A stretch of DNA of 64,000 nt. It comes from Malaya genurostris. Taxonomy: Eukaryota > Arthropoda > Insecta > Diptera > Culicidae. The notes below the pieces were generated by a model. It saw only the letters and a list, made by a program, of their open reading frames with translations. It was not told where the DNA came from and made no database searches. Location: assembly GCF_030247185.1 (NCBI RefSeq), contig NC_080572.1, forward strand, positions 87,928,435 through 87,992,434. The letters are read 5' to 3'. Positions 19,356-32,344 of the stretch are shown here, piece by piece (position 1 is the first letter of the stretch; every line of letters starts with the position of its first letter). The position numbers and the translations under genes were made by a program.

Positions 19356-22300
19356 ATTAGTGACGAGAGAGACAGAATTTATAGATCCCTTATTGGCTTC
19401 GTTCCGGCTTGCCATCATAATAGTTTCCCAATTTATTGATTATGCTTGTTGTGTATTCTCCATAATTCTCCTATCGTTTGGTTGTTTTGTTAGGTTCTCC
19501 CACTTGTTTACTTCTGAGAGATCGGATAACGTGCTAAATTATAAACTGAAGGATGAGTATAAAATATATTATACATATAGAGTTATAAAAAGAGAAAGGA
19601 TCAGATCTAATCTGAATATAATTCACAGTTATAAGATTTAAATAAAGGAAAAATCTAACAAATTAAATTTAATGCAGAGAAAAACACACAAGCAAGTTAG
19701 ACCAAATCCCAAAATGAGCGGTCGGTTTATCTTCTCAATCAAATCATGCGCAAAAAAACTGTGTGAAATTGTGTTCCTCTTTTAGGCGTAATAAAATATT
19801 CGTTATTTAAAAATAGTTCATAAATGTCGAAGAAGCATTGGATTCTCAAAGTATTCGAGATGTTTCGTGAGGTCGGCTTACGTTTACAAATGTATAATGT
19901 CATTCAATTGATGATTGGAATGAACAAAAAGTATGAAAGTCAGCCTAAAAAGCACATTTTATCACACAGTGTTGCGTTCTTTAACTATTGGATTTATCCA
20001 ATAATGGTTTGATTTTGAAAATTTTAAAGCACAGAACAAGCTAAGTTGAACGTAGCCGCAACAATAGCTGGTGTTAGCTAATAAATAAAGCAAGAACAAA
20101 GCAAAAACAATTTTCAAATACAAAGTAAATGAAGAAGAAAATTGTGGGAGTAAGGTCAAATAGATGCTGAACAAAATAAACCAGGAAATCGTAGGCAGTT
20201 GAATGATGATCACAAGAATGTATGTGTAAATTATTTAGTTTTCTTTCTTCTGGAAACCACTAGCTGGAAGTTAAAGCAAGTAATGAAATAGAACTAGAGT
20301 CTAAACATCACTTTCGAGAATAAAAAAGATGAAGTTCAGAAATAGCAGTTACACGCCCAGGCAGACATAACACGGTCAAACAGTTTATGAAGGTAAATGA
20401 CGAAGTCGATATATCTATATTACTGTTAAATGTTACATAAAATGGAGAACACTGATCGAGGAATGGTGGAAACTTCCCTGATAAGAAATAGTAGTTAATG
20501 AAGTCCTGTGGAACCAAAATCCTTATTGTATCTCTGGCAATGGAAGTGGATTTTAATGGAAGAGCAATCTAGTTGATTTACCTTTTTTCAGTTAGTTTTC
20601 AAATGCGACGAAATTTTTTTATAGTCTTGTTTCAATAATCGTGCTTGGCATTGATGATATGATATATAAGCAAAGAACAAGAACATTATAGTCTGGTCAT
20701 CCGAGCAGGCAACAGCCTCCTAGAGGCACACGTGCGTGGATCGGGACCAACAGCTGTGATCTATTACAAATGGGACAAGAAAAATTCATATGCGATGTAT
20801 TCATATGTATTAATTTGCTATCCGGGTATACAAATACACACGGAGTGATTCTTCTAAATATTACCAGTTCAAGTTTTTTTTTGTTATGGAAACAGAGTGA
20901 TCGGATGTACGGCTTTGAGAAATTTTTTTATGAGTTTTCACTAGATGTCCGATTGCTGTTTTGTTGTTGTTTGTTGATTTGATAGGTTTACTCACCAACC
21001 TTTCCCCAGCACACGAATTGTGTGAATCCTTATTTTTACTACTTCTTTTTATTTGGTCACAGGTGCAGATACTTAAGACATCGAACTGAGTTAATTATAC
21101 GGATTTTTCAAACGTACTATTGTATAGAAAATTTTTAGTTTGTTGAGATATTCTGGTCTGGTACAAATTTAGAACTTGTCGAAGATATTATTCTTAAGCT
21201 TGAGGTACAATTGTTCTATTGGAGTCAATCGAAGAGTATACAACCGAAACACAAAATAATTTGAATTTTGAATATGTTTATTGTATGGCGGTGTTTATTT
21301 TTGTCAGTTGAAGTGATGGCCTATAGTCATCATTCAAGGGTTTCCAACACCTTGCGACGCCGGACCTATGTACAAGGTCATGACGTTTTTTAAACGTTTA
21401 AAACATTTTTTTAGGAATTGTTCGAACTGATGATGTTCTATTGAATTGTTACAATCTGTTGTTATAAAATTTCAATTATAATGCACAATCGTAAATACGC
21501 AATATTTACTTAACAAAGTCGTCGATCCACATCCTCATTCACAATACAAAGCTTTTAGTTTTCATGTAAATATTCGATGAACATCGAAAACACGAACCGA
21601 AAACAGATTCTGTTAACCTAAATTTGATTTTGGCTTGCATCGGATGTTATATCAATAGCCCAAATGTATGTAATTGAGTTCATCGCATTGAGTGTCGCTT
21701 CTTAACGTGTTCAGAATCTCGATATTCACCAACTTTTTGCCGAGCTTGTGTTCAATATTTGCTTGTGAGCAAATTTTATTATGACGCTAGGTGTCGCTTT
21801 TTAGTGTGTATTGCAACCGTTTGTGGTCACACTTTCACACCGATTCTGTATTTCGTTCGAATCGAATTATTTTGATCGAACACGAAATTTAGAATTTGGT
21901 ATCTCGGTCGAGCCCGAGCTTTTCATACAAAAGGATGTCGGTCGAATTAATGCACAAAATGCAAATTTTTACATTCGATTGAAATATTCCGGTTCGATTC
22001 CGGGTGCATGATTTTACGTATTTGCAACAATATTTTTTCTGCAATCTTCTCATTTCGTAACGAGTTTCTCTAATCCGAATTGGAAATAGGAAAATCTGAA
22101 CTCGCATTTCAATCAGACACGCACAACCCTTGCTCTTGTTTGTCTCATGAAGATGAAGTAGATTAAAATGTAACGGAGCATAAGTAAAAAGTTTACTTTA
22201 GTGGAAAGGGGAGCAAATTTGTGAAAATCGGGTGGTCCTATAGAACGCTATTGTGTTTTATTCGGGTCGGACTTCCGGGTCCAAAATTACAGTGTAATAT

Positions 22301-23489
22301 GTGCGAAAAATGGCAAAAAATATGCACTTAATTTTTTCGTGTGGATGAACCTATTTTCACTATCTTATATAAAATGTCATACTTTCCAAAATCCTCTGAA
22401 CTAGCTATATAAAACTTATGTTGTGTACGTCTTCTTAGTTATTGGCCATACAAATTGACGGTTACGGTACTACAGGGTGGAGTGTGTTCAAAATTTCAAA
22501 CCATCATTTAGAGCGACGATGAAGAAATCGGGAGAAATTCTTCTAAATTTGGTTATTCCAAACTGTTTTGATTTGTTTGATATGATAGTTTATGTCCGAA
22601 CAAACTTTTTTGTTTTGATTCAAGATTCAATGGAAAGCTATTTTCAATAGTATAATTTATGAAAGCCTGAGTAACATGAGAAGGGTACCATCACACCACT
22701 AGGTTGATGAAAAAGGTTTTTTAAATATTGCAATCATTGATAAAATGCTAAAGATTAAATTGCCCCAGTGACGATTCAAGGCTCTGGTCCATTCGAATTG
22801 ATTTTTGACATGATTTTCACTGAACATCGTTTTTTTGCAGGGTACTTTGAAATATCAAATTAACTACGATCAAATTTGTACGTACAATATATTCATACAT
22901 TTTTTGGACAATTCGAAGCACTTCCGCGCAAAGTTAATGCTGGATTTTTCAGAAAACAAACTCGAACTTTTCATGTAGGGTGTTGCGTGCAGAAAAAGCT
23001 TGGGTCGTTTTGTGGCTTTTAGTGCGCGACAAAGCTTGAAGGACTATACTACTCTTAGAGACAAAAAAAAAACACACCATTCTAATTTACCGATCGGAAA
23101 TATTCATGGTCACATTACAAAGAATTTGAGGTTTAGCAAAAAAGTGCGGGAAGTTATTGTGCGAATCATTCAATTTTCTCATGCTTGGCTCATGCTGATA
23201 TTGTCCTTAATCATTTCATGATGTATTTACTCCGAAAACTCTGGCAAACAGTTACGCCACGTAAATATCGAAATTTTTACAAAAAACAAAAACACATTTT
23301 TAATTTCTTGCATTTTTTTGTAATCTGGTGTACAAAATGGGGCTTGCGAATGAGAACAAAGTTTTGAGAGAAACGCAATTGAGAGGAAACGCTTACTTCG
23401 ACTATCCATAACTCAGCCGGCTTGTTCGCGGTAAAATCGGGATAAATTTGGAACAAAATAAATTTGTTGTAAGATGCATTTTTCATCTA
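19356..23489 (+). other. Pur-alpha 3' UTR and downstream AT-rich DNA
   Basis: The first canonical poly(A) signal, AATAAA, is at 19641-19646; further ones occur near 20085 and 20177. The sequence beyond is AT-rich with no codon-biased frame. It may be long 3' UTR or intergenic. A GGAACCGGAAGT-family repeat fragment is visible at about 22262-22330, and its CACCACTAGGTTGATGAAAA end at about 22695. Confidence 0.55.
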
Positions 23490-24491
23490 GAGTCATGGTT
23501 GCGTAGGAATGGTAACAATCGCTTCTTTAGGCATTGTTCGCTGTATATTTACTTGTTTAACGTTCCGGTAGAGATGAAGCTTTAGATTTCTCGACCAGAG
23601 CTGCATATTGCCTGCCAAACCAAATATTTTTTGGATATTTTCTTTGTCCTGAAATGCTCCTGTACGCCGTTCTGTTTCCTGGCAGTATAAAAAGACAATC
23701 CGGAAGCTGCTAAAAGTCTTCCAGCATATAAGTTTAATCGTTCATTATCACACAGTCAAACTTAGTCAAATATTTGCGATACAACTGGCGAGCCTGGGGT
23801 TTAGCCGTCACATTCTGTTTATACTTACGGTTCGGTACAGTTTTTACTCTGAACGACTTCCTACCTTGCCGGTCCTTGAAAGTATCCCAAATAGCAAACA
23901 TTGTTCTAGCATTGTATTTCTTCTCTCTTCTCGCAACGATTGTGCGATTAAAAAGCGCAGTTTACTTGAATGATGTGTAACAAGTTTCTTGTTTGATATG
24001 TGTCATAGCAGTAATATTTGTTAATTAGAAACCGAAAATGAAACTGCTCAAATTAACTTTTTGTAGAATCAGTTGAATAAACACAAGCAGTAATATTAAT
24101 TATTTTCACATTTGTTTCAAAAACATGTAAAATCATTTGTCAAACATAGCAACCGTTCTGCAGCAATTGTGAAACATGCCCATTTGAACAAGTTTTTATT
24201 GCTACTTGGGTATGCATGAAGGTTGGGGAAATTTTTATTTCTCTAGCCACAGTACTTACCGAAAGATCTGGTCTCTTCTGCAATATTTGCTTCGCTGTCG
24301 CTTCCTGCTGGTGGTTTATGAGATTTTTTTTAGTTCCGCTGTTGTTGAACGAGTATCGGAAAATTTAAGAACGTTATGGGCAATGCTTGCAGGAAAACCA
24401 AGCTATTTGCAATTTTTCTTACTGACAGATCCGAATCTTCATTACGACCGCACAGAATTTCTTTCCGCACTTGTTCTTCTTTCGACGCCAT
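23490..24491 (-). pseudogene. ITmD37E-type transposase remnant, copy 1
   Basis: Minus-strand reading starts MASKEEQVRKEIL then DLSVRKIANSLG-like at 24491-24360, the helix-turn-helix end. After about 270 bases of foreign AT-rich sequence it resumes at 23960 with KSFRVKTVPNRKYKQ, QARQLYRKYLTKFDCVIMND (first catalytic Asp), YLVWQAICSSG and CLKKRLLPFLRNHD. The phrase order matches the DD37E copies at 31 and 36 kb. Several frameshifts are present, and the second catalytic Asp and Glu are not recognisable. Confidence 0.65.
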
Positions 24492-27400
24492 CTTTGATCT
24501 TAAAGCTTGTAGTAGCATCAAAAATTGATTTTACACAATCAGCAGACATACGTTTGTCAGTCTGCGAAATATTGAACGCGTTTCGATTTGATTTGATTCT
24601 ATTCCCAACCCCGCACATAGGGTCAGAAAGTATCGAAGAGGCGAATGACCTTAAGGTATAAACCTCTAAACACCAACCTAATTTGTCAACTGACGGAAAA
24701 TTCCATTTTCAATGACTTAATTTTTGATGAAACTGAATTTTACTGGTTCCGACTGTAATTGCGTGAACTTAGACGCTCCATTTATGTGAATTATAAGATG
24801 TAAAATCACAAGGTATTTTTGAAGCGTGTGCAATAGGGTGTGGTAGTAATTGATACAGTTAATGTTTTGTGTGCGACTTTCTGCTGAAAGACCACGAACC
24901 ACGGAAAACCTTCTCGTTGTATCTTATAATTGTTCTTAGATGATCTTCTATTTCGATGATTTATCAACCGCAGATTGTACACTGAACAATTGAATCGGTG
25001 TTTTTTTTCTTCTGAAGACATCACCAGACCAGAAAACAACCTCTAAATCGTTAATATGTTGCATTGATACCTAAACGGATAGCGACGACAGCTTTCAATG
25101 AATTCACCAGTTCGTCAACAATATTTCAACAAATGTAAAAAGTCTGTAGTATCTTAAGATGAAAATATCAGTCTTTAAATGAATATGTCCTGTATGCCTA
25201 TGACCATACCCTTAGCCCCCCACATAGTAGAGTATATCCTTTCATAAATGTGATACTGAAAACACGAGAGAATCGGGACGGAGTGTAGCATCATCTCTCT
25301 CCAGGTGGTGCACGTTATTCGATGAATACTAATGTAAATGTACAACACACGATCAAGTAAAGCAAAGAGTCCTTATATAAAAAAAATATTCCGCTAAGCG
25401 GAAATCACGAGAAATGGTCGGATGTAATCCGGTGGCACTCAAGAGTTTGGCTGAAAAAGAAACACCTATCAGCAGCATGATTTTCGAGTTTTTGTTCGAT
25501 CGGAATTGGGAAAACAAACGGTATTCAAACAGTTGATCACTGTTGCCTGTTAATTTGTTAGTTGATTATTTTAACCTAATTAATACTAGAACACAGCTAG
25601 TAACAGTTGGATATTCAAAGGTAACACGTCACATACGGTGAGGTTCAGTAAACAGACGGGGCAACATGAATATAGACACTGTGGAAAATTTGTTTTTGTT
25701 TTGAAACACACGGTATGAAGTATTTCATGAATTTGGAACCTGAAGAAAACAATAAAGGGGAAACACTGCAAGCAAAACGATGGTTCTTTTTTTATAAACG
25801 GCAACTACAAAAACCGCGAAACCAGATTATTATCAATTATTATTAAAATAATTATTATCTACTGCATTAAAATAGTAACAACAACAACAACAAAAACTAT
25901 ATTATGAATATTGTGAAGAATTTTAAATTATGTTGTCTTTTTCTCAAGTCTATTATAGCGATAAAGAAAATATAGTAATGAAAAAAAAAACGACAGATTG
26001 GAGGACAAATAATAAAAAAAATACTGAAAAATACAAAAAATATGAAAGAGAAATATATAGTAGGTATATTATAATGATAAAAATGTTCCCGAATCGAGAT
26101 GATGTTCAGTTAAGTCTCAAAAACAGCAAACTGTGAAATCTTTGTGTTACAAATAAAATATAAACTGCGACGGTATCGCCTGGCGATGTGTTATATTTTC
26201 TCTCTCCTACAAAACGATGGCGTTCAAAACGCTCAATTTTAATGAACAGCATTCTAGCGACATACCCTGTTAAATTTGCAGTAATTTTAATTGCCTTATT
26301 TTGTACGATAAACTAGATACGATAGTCTTTGCGTTTTTTTTAATGCCATTCCTTTCAGGTCACCCTGTGTTGTGGTCGAAAGAGATGAATATTAAGAAGT
26401 AAGAACAAGCATAATGTTTTTTCCAGTCGTAATTCGCAACCATAGAATATAGTCAGGAGTACACTCGTAACACACAGGGGGTGTCTCGAAAGTGTTAGGT
26501 TTTCTTTCTCACTTTTTTTCTACGGGGTGATCGATTTCCACTCTGTTTTAGTTTCCGTAGTAGCGCTATTATACGTAATAACAAAGAATTAAAAGCATAG
26601 AAAACCAACAAAACTAAAAACGAAAGCTATTCGTCATTCAAAAGAGTAAAAAAAAACGACAAATATATAGATGAGAAATTTATCGAAGAAAAACAAAACA
26701 TAGTAACTAGTTTTCCTTAACCCCCACGAAGCAAACTGAACCGAAAAACCTGTGCGAAGTACTATTTTGAGTGATCCCTAATTGTGTTTGGCGTCATTGT
26801 TCGCCAGGATTTACAGTGAAATGCTCTTGGTTAAGTTTAAAGTTATATTTTTTATTTCAACTTTGAAAATTATTTGTTTCGATTTAAAAATTTCAATCAG
26901 AATCATCACTGGCGGACAGTTCCGTTATCTGAGCAATTTTCATAAATTCACTTGTTCTTTGTTGATATTTTTTTTTGAATTTAGAATCTTGTTTCTAGGT
27001 ATATAAATTGGAGAAAATAAAAGCTATGACACTACCTTTATCGTTGGTACATTAGGACACGATAAAAAAACGATAATATAACGTATTTTAGGTGAAATGA
27101 AGTTTTTCGGTTTGATTTTTTATATAGACTTCTAAATTATTTAATCTGTTTATAAACGCTTTCCTGAGAATAATGAAAAAAATAGAAGAAAAAAATCAAT
27201 ACGAATAAAAAGAGTAAATAAAACAAAGAGAAGAAAGAATGTAAAACAAAAAAAAAGTTGCTGTAAAAGGCAACATTCAAAAAAAGGATAACGCTCTAGA
27301 GTTCGCGAATCAAATGATCAATCTAGATAAACGGTTTTATTCTTTGATTAAGATACTAGAGAAGAGCATATGTAAACCAAGTGTGCAAACCAACCAGAGC

Positions 27401-28069
27401 ACGAGCGTAGTATGGGCTTTAGAATACGGGAAATTCTACAAGTATCAACACAGCGGTGGTACACCGAAGGGATGATTTGATGTGTGTAAGCAGAATTCAT
27501 TTTTAAACGTGGTCTCAACAACCGGAATAATCAATAGTTTCCTGTTCCATAAAATTCTTGATGGAAACATGGTTGAGTTTTCCATGTAGGTTTCCTCTGA
27601 CGGCAGGAAGAGTTACCAAAAGCCTTTGCGAGGAATAATGAATTACTTATTGCCACATTTTATTATCGCTAGAAATATTTCAAAGCTACACTTACACAAT
27701 TCAGTAAAATTCAAACAGACACAATGGATCAATAGAAATAGCTAACAGAGCAGAGTATCAATCACCAGTCCCAGAAAAGAGAATAACGAAATATAGCCCG
27801 AAGGAAACAAACGAGCGAAACATTCGGCGTAACGAATAAGCGCTGAGGCAAAAACCTGCTGTCGTGGAGAAACAGAAAAAAATACATGCACTAGTGTTGT
27901 AATGGATAATGGAATAAACAAGTCGACAGCTTAAACAAAAGGTGTTTTGATTATTTGATTCAGGTGTTACAATGTTAGTAGGAAATATACTAATAAATGT
28001 GATTACAAACAACAAAACCAATGAAAATGGAATTTTTTTCTCTTCGAAATTTATGGTATGGAACTATCA
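24492..28069. other. long AT-rich non-coding stretch
   Basis: No gene or transposon protein recognised. 25800-27300 is notably A-rich, with AACAACAACAACAACAA at 25877-25893 and many poly-A runs, resembling UTR or intergenic DNA. An A-rich stretch near 26990-27250 also carries several AATAAA-like signals. Confidence 0.45.
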
Positions 28070-28230
28070 TTTATGGTACAGTAAAGCTGGCTTCAGATAG
28101 AATTGGAACAAAGACAATTGCCTGTATTTCAGTTATTTATTATTGAATTCAAGATCTTTTTTTATACAAATGTAGCGTTTTCTTCATACTTTTAAGAAAA
28201 AATACGGATAAAATAATTCGTCGCGGTTTC

Positions 28231-28300
28231 TGATAGTATAGAAAAGACGTCTGGTTAGAACGGTATAATATATAGGAATCAAAGGTTACTGAGTTCAACA
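28231..28300 (-). repeat. copia 3' LTR
   Basis: Seventy bases matching 30586-30675 apart from a deletion of about 20 bases after ATAATATAT. The polypurine tract is directly adjacent on the inner side. Confidence 0.8.
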
Positions 28301-28307
28301 TCCCCCC

Positions 28308-29806
28308 TTAACTTTGATTTTCGAGTATTCCAAGGGACCTTCTAGCATCCTGAAGTTTTGAAAAAGGAACTGGTTTCGTCAAGATATCGGCAAGTTGTTG
28401 ATTCGAAGGAACATAGCATAGCTTCACAGATTTCTTTTCCACTTGTTCTTTGATGAAATGATGCCGCAAATCTATGTGTTTAGTTCGTGCCGAATAGCAG
28501 ATTTCCTTCTCCGAAAGATAAATAGCGCCTCTGTTGTCACAGCAAATTGGTAGTGTTGTTTCAGCTCCGCTCAGTTCTGCCCTAAATGCGCGCCACCATA
28601 ATGCTTCTTGTCCCACTGCTGCCAGAGCCATATACTCTGCTTCTGTTGTTGAGAGAACCACTGTTGGTTGCCTTTTAGAACACCAGGCAACAGTACCATC
28701 AGCATGCATAAACACGTATCCGGTGATAGATCGTCGTGTCTCCGAGTCATTTCCCCAGTCTGCATCGAAATACCCAAGAAACTGCTCTGTCCCAGCTCTG
28801 TTGCTGTTCACAAGTTTGTTTTGTTTGGTACCTTTCAGATATCTGAGTACACGTTTATCAGCGATCCAGTGGATTTCTACCGGGTTGCTGCAAAAACTGC
28901 TGATTGCATTCACCGCAAACGCAATGTCCGGTCTGGTACATTGTGAGACGAACTGTAATCCACCTACAAGTTCTCGAAATGGTACCTTTTCCATTTTTGC
29001 GATTTCATCGGTAGACTTCGGACACATTTCCTTTGACAATTTCTAGCTAGCCTCGAACGGTATTGAAACAGGGTTACAGTCAGTCATTCTAAACTGCTCC
29101 AGCAACTTGTCAATGTATCGCTCTTGATCTAGCATGACCATTCCTTTGGTTTGTGTTAAACGCGCTCCAAGGATTTGTTCCGCATAGCCTAAGACTTTCA
29201 TCTGGAATTTGGCCATCAATTGCTGCTTCAGGGCTGTTACAATTTCAAAGTCATTTTAAAACACTAGAAGTTCATCCACATATACAGCTACGATGAGTAT
29301 TTTGCTATCTTTTATTAGAAAATATACGCAGGTATCCAGCTTTGATCTACGTAGACCAATATTTCTAAGCACCGCATCAAGTTTCGTGTCTCAAACTCGA
29401 CTTGCTTGCTTCAGTCCGCACAGAGCTTTCTTAAGACGACACATTTTGCTACATCAGTATTGAACCCTGGTGGCTCCATGTAAATTTCTTCATTATCCAA
29501 ATCGCCTTGAAGAAAAGCTGTGACTGCGTCAAGTTGATGAATCTGCCAACCAAGCTTCGCTGATACTGCCATAAGATAGCGAACTGTAGCATATCTGACC
29601 ACGGGCGAATAAGTTTCGCCGTAATCAATTCCTTTGATCTGCGAAAATCCTTTGATCACGAGCCGTGCTTTGTGTCTCTCAACTGAGCCATCCGCATTGG
29701 TCTTTATCTTATAGACCCATTTTGATTTAAGTGCCGTTCGTCCCGGTGGTAAATCTGTTACTTCCCACGTATGGTTATCCTCTAGTGACTTCATCTCTAT
29801 CTCCAT
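28308..29806 (-). pseudogene. copia pol remnant: RT and RNase H
   Basis: At 29806-29411 the frame starts MEIEMKSLEDNHTWEVTDLP and includes KARLVIKGFSQIKGIDYGET and DAVTAFLQGDL, the fingers and palm of copia RT. The middle, about 29410-29045, is frameshifted and has stops; its catalytic block reads YVDELLVF, with Glu in place of the second Asp of YVDD. At 29039-28308 an open frame carries TRPDIAFAVN, the RNase H motif FDADWGND, STTEAEYMAL, DNRGAI and HIDLRHHFI, then LADILTKPVP. The product is non-functional. Confidence 0.85.
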
Positions 29807-30005
29807 TGGCTATTGCCACAGGCCTTTATCGTCGCGTTGTAGCGCCTCCGTATACGATAGCGGTTCCTCGTTGGGATTACCCTGAGACATGGAAATACTC
29901 TGAGAGACAGTACTAAAGCTCATCTTAAAATCGTGGTACTTGCCTGGAATCTGGCGCTCCCGGCCGCTGCGCTTTACCACACGCTTTACCAGTTGTACCT
30001 CAGCC

Positions 30006-30473
30006 TCAGTTCACATACTCCTCCACTAGTTTCACTCCAGTCAACTGTCTGAGTAGACCAAACTCCCTGATGTATCCACTATCTTGAAATGCCGCCTTCA
30101 GACTATCCCATGCTTCTCTGGCAGTTGCCGCATTCTGGACGAGACTATAATTCATCGGATCAATGCTCTGGCATATGGTAGCCAGCGCCCGTTCCGAGAG
30201 TTCTTCTGACGGGGTTTCTTCCTTAATAGCAGTCCACGTACCTTCCCGGATCATGATCATCTTGATCGCGAAAGCCCAGGAACTATAGTTCTCCTGACCA
30301 CGTAGTCGCTCCGCCAATGGTAGATTTACACTTTCGCCTGGCAACGACATCCGGGAACTCGTCGCTCCTTGCGTTTCTCCGTTTGGAATCGCCATACCGG
30401 AAACAGTCGAACCTTGCACCGCTTCTGAAATACTTTCGTCTCTTCTTCTCACTGGAGACCGCTCAATCGGCAT
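30006..30473 (-). pseudogene. copia Gag N-terminal fragment
   Basis: A 155-codon frame beginning MPIERSPVRRRDES. The block RLRGQENYSSWAFAIKMIM followed by EAWDSLKAAFQDSG is typical of the copia Gag (UBN2/DUF4219-type) domain. The zinc knuckle is absent because the frame stops near 30006 at a deletion that removes protease and integrase. The interval 29807-30005 joins Gag debris directly to pol and marks the deletion. Confidence 0.8.
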
Positions 30474-30574
30474 AAAGCTCCTGGAGAAAACTTATCTTCA
30501 ATGATTTGAAAATCTTCGGTGGAAAAAAAAAACGTTTCTTCAACTGTTTGAACCGTTTCTATGACATCACGTCA

Positions 30575-30585
30575 GGCCCATAACC
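30575..30585 (-). other. copia primer binding site
   Basis: Sense GGTTATGGGCC directly after the 5' LTR. It is complementary to the anticodon-stem region of initiator Met tRNA, as expected for copia elements. Confidence 0.75.
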
Positions 30586-30675
30586 TGATAGAATAGAAAA
30601 GACGTCTGGTTAGAACGGTATAATATATTGAAATGAATTTACTTCATACATAATCAAATGTTACTGAGTTCAACA
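30586..30675 (-). repeat. copia 5' LTR
   Basis: Ninety bases, sense TGTTGAACTCAG ... CTATCA, longer than the left copy by about 20 bases. The right flank is GTTTC. Confidence 0.8.
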
Positions 30676-31440
30676 GTTTCGAAGGAATTCTCGAATTTTT
30701 CCTGTAACACGGCTCATTAGGCGGCGCACATCTTCTTCGTCCATCGTTTTAGCTATCTTATTCCACCAGGTCGTCATCTGATTGATGTCTTTGACAACCT
30801 TTCCCTTTGCCTTGAGTCTCCTCTTCATGATTGCACAGTATTTCTCAATTGGGTGGAACTGGAGGCAGTTGGGTGGGTTAAGGTTTTACGGAACAAACTG
30901 GACCCCTTTCTCTGCATACTATTCTTGAACGACTTTGCAGTAATGACAGCTTGCCAAATCTGGCCAAAACATTACGAGATGGTCGTGGGATCGAATGAAC
31001 GGCAAAATTCGTTTTTGGAGACACTCTTTTTGGTATAGTTCCGATGTCATTGTTTTATTTGTAACGAAAACTTTCGTTTTTTGCCACAGCTGCAAATGTC
31101 CTGCCAAATCATGAATTTTCTTGCAAATTTGTCGACAAAAACAAATTTAAATTTAGCTGGAACATCCTCCCAAGCCAAGCCGTCAAGTAAAATTTTTGAC
31201 CTGGGATTTGCCCGAAGTCAGCCTTGACATAGGTTTCATCGTCCATCAGCTAGCCTAGATGCTAGCCTAGATGCAGACTGTTTAGCTAGCTTAGATGCAG
31301 ACCACAATGGATTTTCCAAATAACTGTGCACAATTTTTCCCTTCTTTCGGCTTTCATGTTGATTGTTTACAAAGTACAGTCGATTTGCGGATTGTCAAAA
31401 ATCATACGTGAAGCTGACAAAATTCCCGACACGTGGGCGC

Positions 31441-32344
31441 CAAGAACTTCCAAATCCATCCACCAGGAGCGCCATAATATGAGCAAAAGTTTGTTCTAAT
31501 GCTAAATGAAGCAAGTTTTATTGTATGTTTACATATAAACAGACATGTTTCGTCTCGCAGCGGTTGCTGTGCGAAACCCGAATAAAGTCATTTGCTCCGG
31601 AAATAAGCAGTTTCTCGACAGGTGATAAATCAGGTGAAGTTGGCTCAATCATCGGTGATGGTGATAGTAAAAGCGATCACCTTCACACTTAAAACAGATT
31701 CTCGGGCTCGGCATATTAAAATGCCGAACTACATCGGCAACACGACATTTTACTGATTTTCAGTAGCCAACATGCTCTTTTCCGAAATTCGTCAAAGTAA
31801 TATTCTGATATCTCGATAAAGTGCCTAGTTTGGCATAATATTATGCTGAACTTGTCAGCAAACAACAAATATACCGGCCCTAAATTACCGTTTTCACTTC
31901 CACTTTTACATTCACTTCACTTACATGTCACTTCACTTGATTTTCCCTATTACCAGTATCACGCACAGTGAAGTAATCACTGTACTGAAAAAAAAATTTT
32001 TTTTCAACAAAATTTTGGTGATGTGATGTTTGTAATAACCACAAGCTCATCTAAGTAATTGCTTTTTTTCTGAATAGACTTTCGTGATAATGACCTTCAT
32101 TCACTTTACTTGATTTTCACCGTGTAGTGATACCGGTAATAAAGGCCACCGAGATCAACGAATCCGTTTGCCGAGATTCCGAACAGCGTGTTAGCACAGA
32201 TAACAGATATACAGACTCGAACATAATTTTTCAAAATTCTGTGTAAATTTCAAATTTCAACAGATAACATTTGTCCCGATGATACATAACGAAATCTTAA
32301 CTTACCCCTCACTACAAAGCTAACTAACAACTATTCATATCGAC
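31441..32344. other. non-coding DNA with MITE-like debris
   Basis: At 31693-31730 CTCGGCATATTAAAATGCCGA forms an inverted repeat. Similar TCGGC/GCCGA phrases occur at 36985-37020 and in diverged form near 48360, suggesting one MITE family. Simple CACTTCACTT phrases occur at 31905-31940. No gene seen. Confidence 0.45.

Larger units (their letters stand above)
28231..30675 (-). mobile_element. internally deleted Ty1/copia element
   Basis: Short LTRs at 28231-28300 and 30586-30675 share TGATAG.ATAGAAAAGACG and GTTACTGAGTTCAACA; the left copy lacks about 20 bases. GTTTC flanks both ends (28226-28230 and 30676-30680), a 5-bp target duplication. In sense, AAGGGGGGA precedes the 3' LTR as the polypurine tract. 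GGTTATGGGCC follows the 5' LTR as primer binding site, complementary to the internal half of initiator Met tRNA as is usual in copia. Gag and the RT/RNase H part remain; protease and integrase are gone. Confidence 0.9.
28070..31440 (-). mobile_element. ITmD37E-type element, copy 2, split by copia
   Basis: From 31440 leftwards the minus strand encodes MKAERREKLC, LMDDETYVKADFGQIPGQKFY (first Asp), MIWQDICSCGKK, NPPNCLQFHPIEKY (catalytic Glu) and RRLMSRVTGKIREFLRN up to 30681. The frame then meets the copia element. Its continuation, a short C-terminal tail and a stop, resumes at 28230, and the untranslated end reads ACAGTAAAGCTGGCTTCAGA near 28078. Frameshifts, stops and a small TAGCTAGCCTAGATG tandem near 31250 show decay. 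The second Asp region reads FGQIW rather than FWPD, so it is mutated. Confidence 0.7.

Noticed and set aside
24206..24661. 151-codon plus-strand frame
   Set aside because: It is the antisense shadow of the ITmD37E transposase N-terminus read on the minus strand.
28534..29046. 170-codon plus-strand frame
   Set aside because: Antisense shadow of the copia RNase H region; no independent family features.
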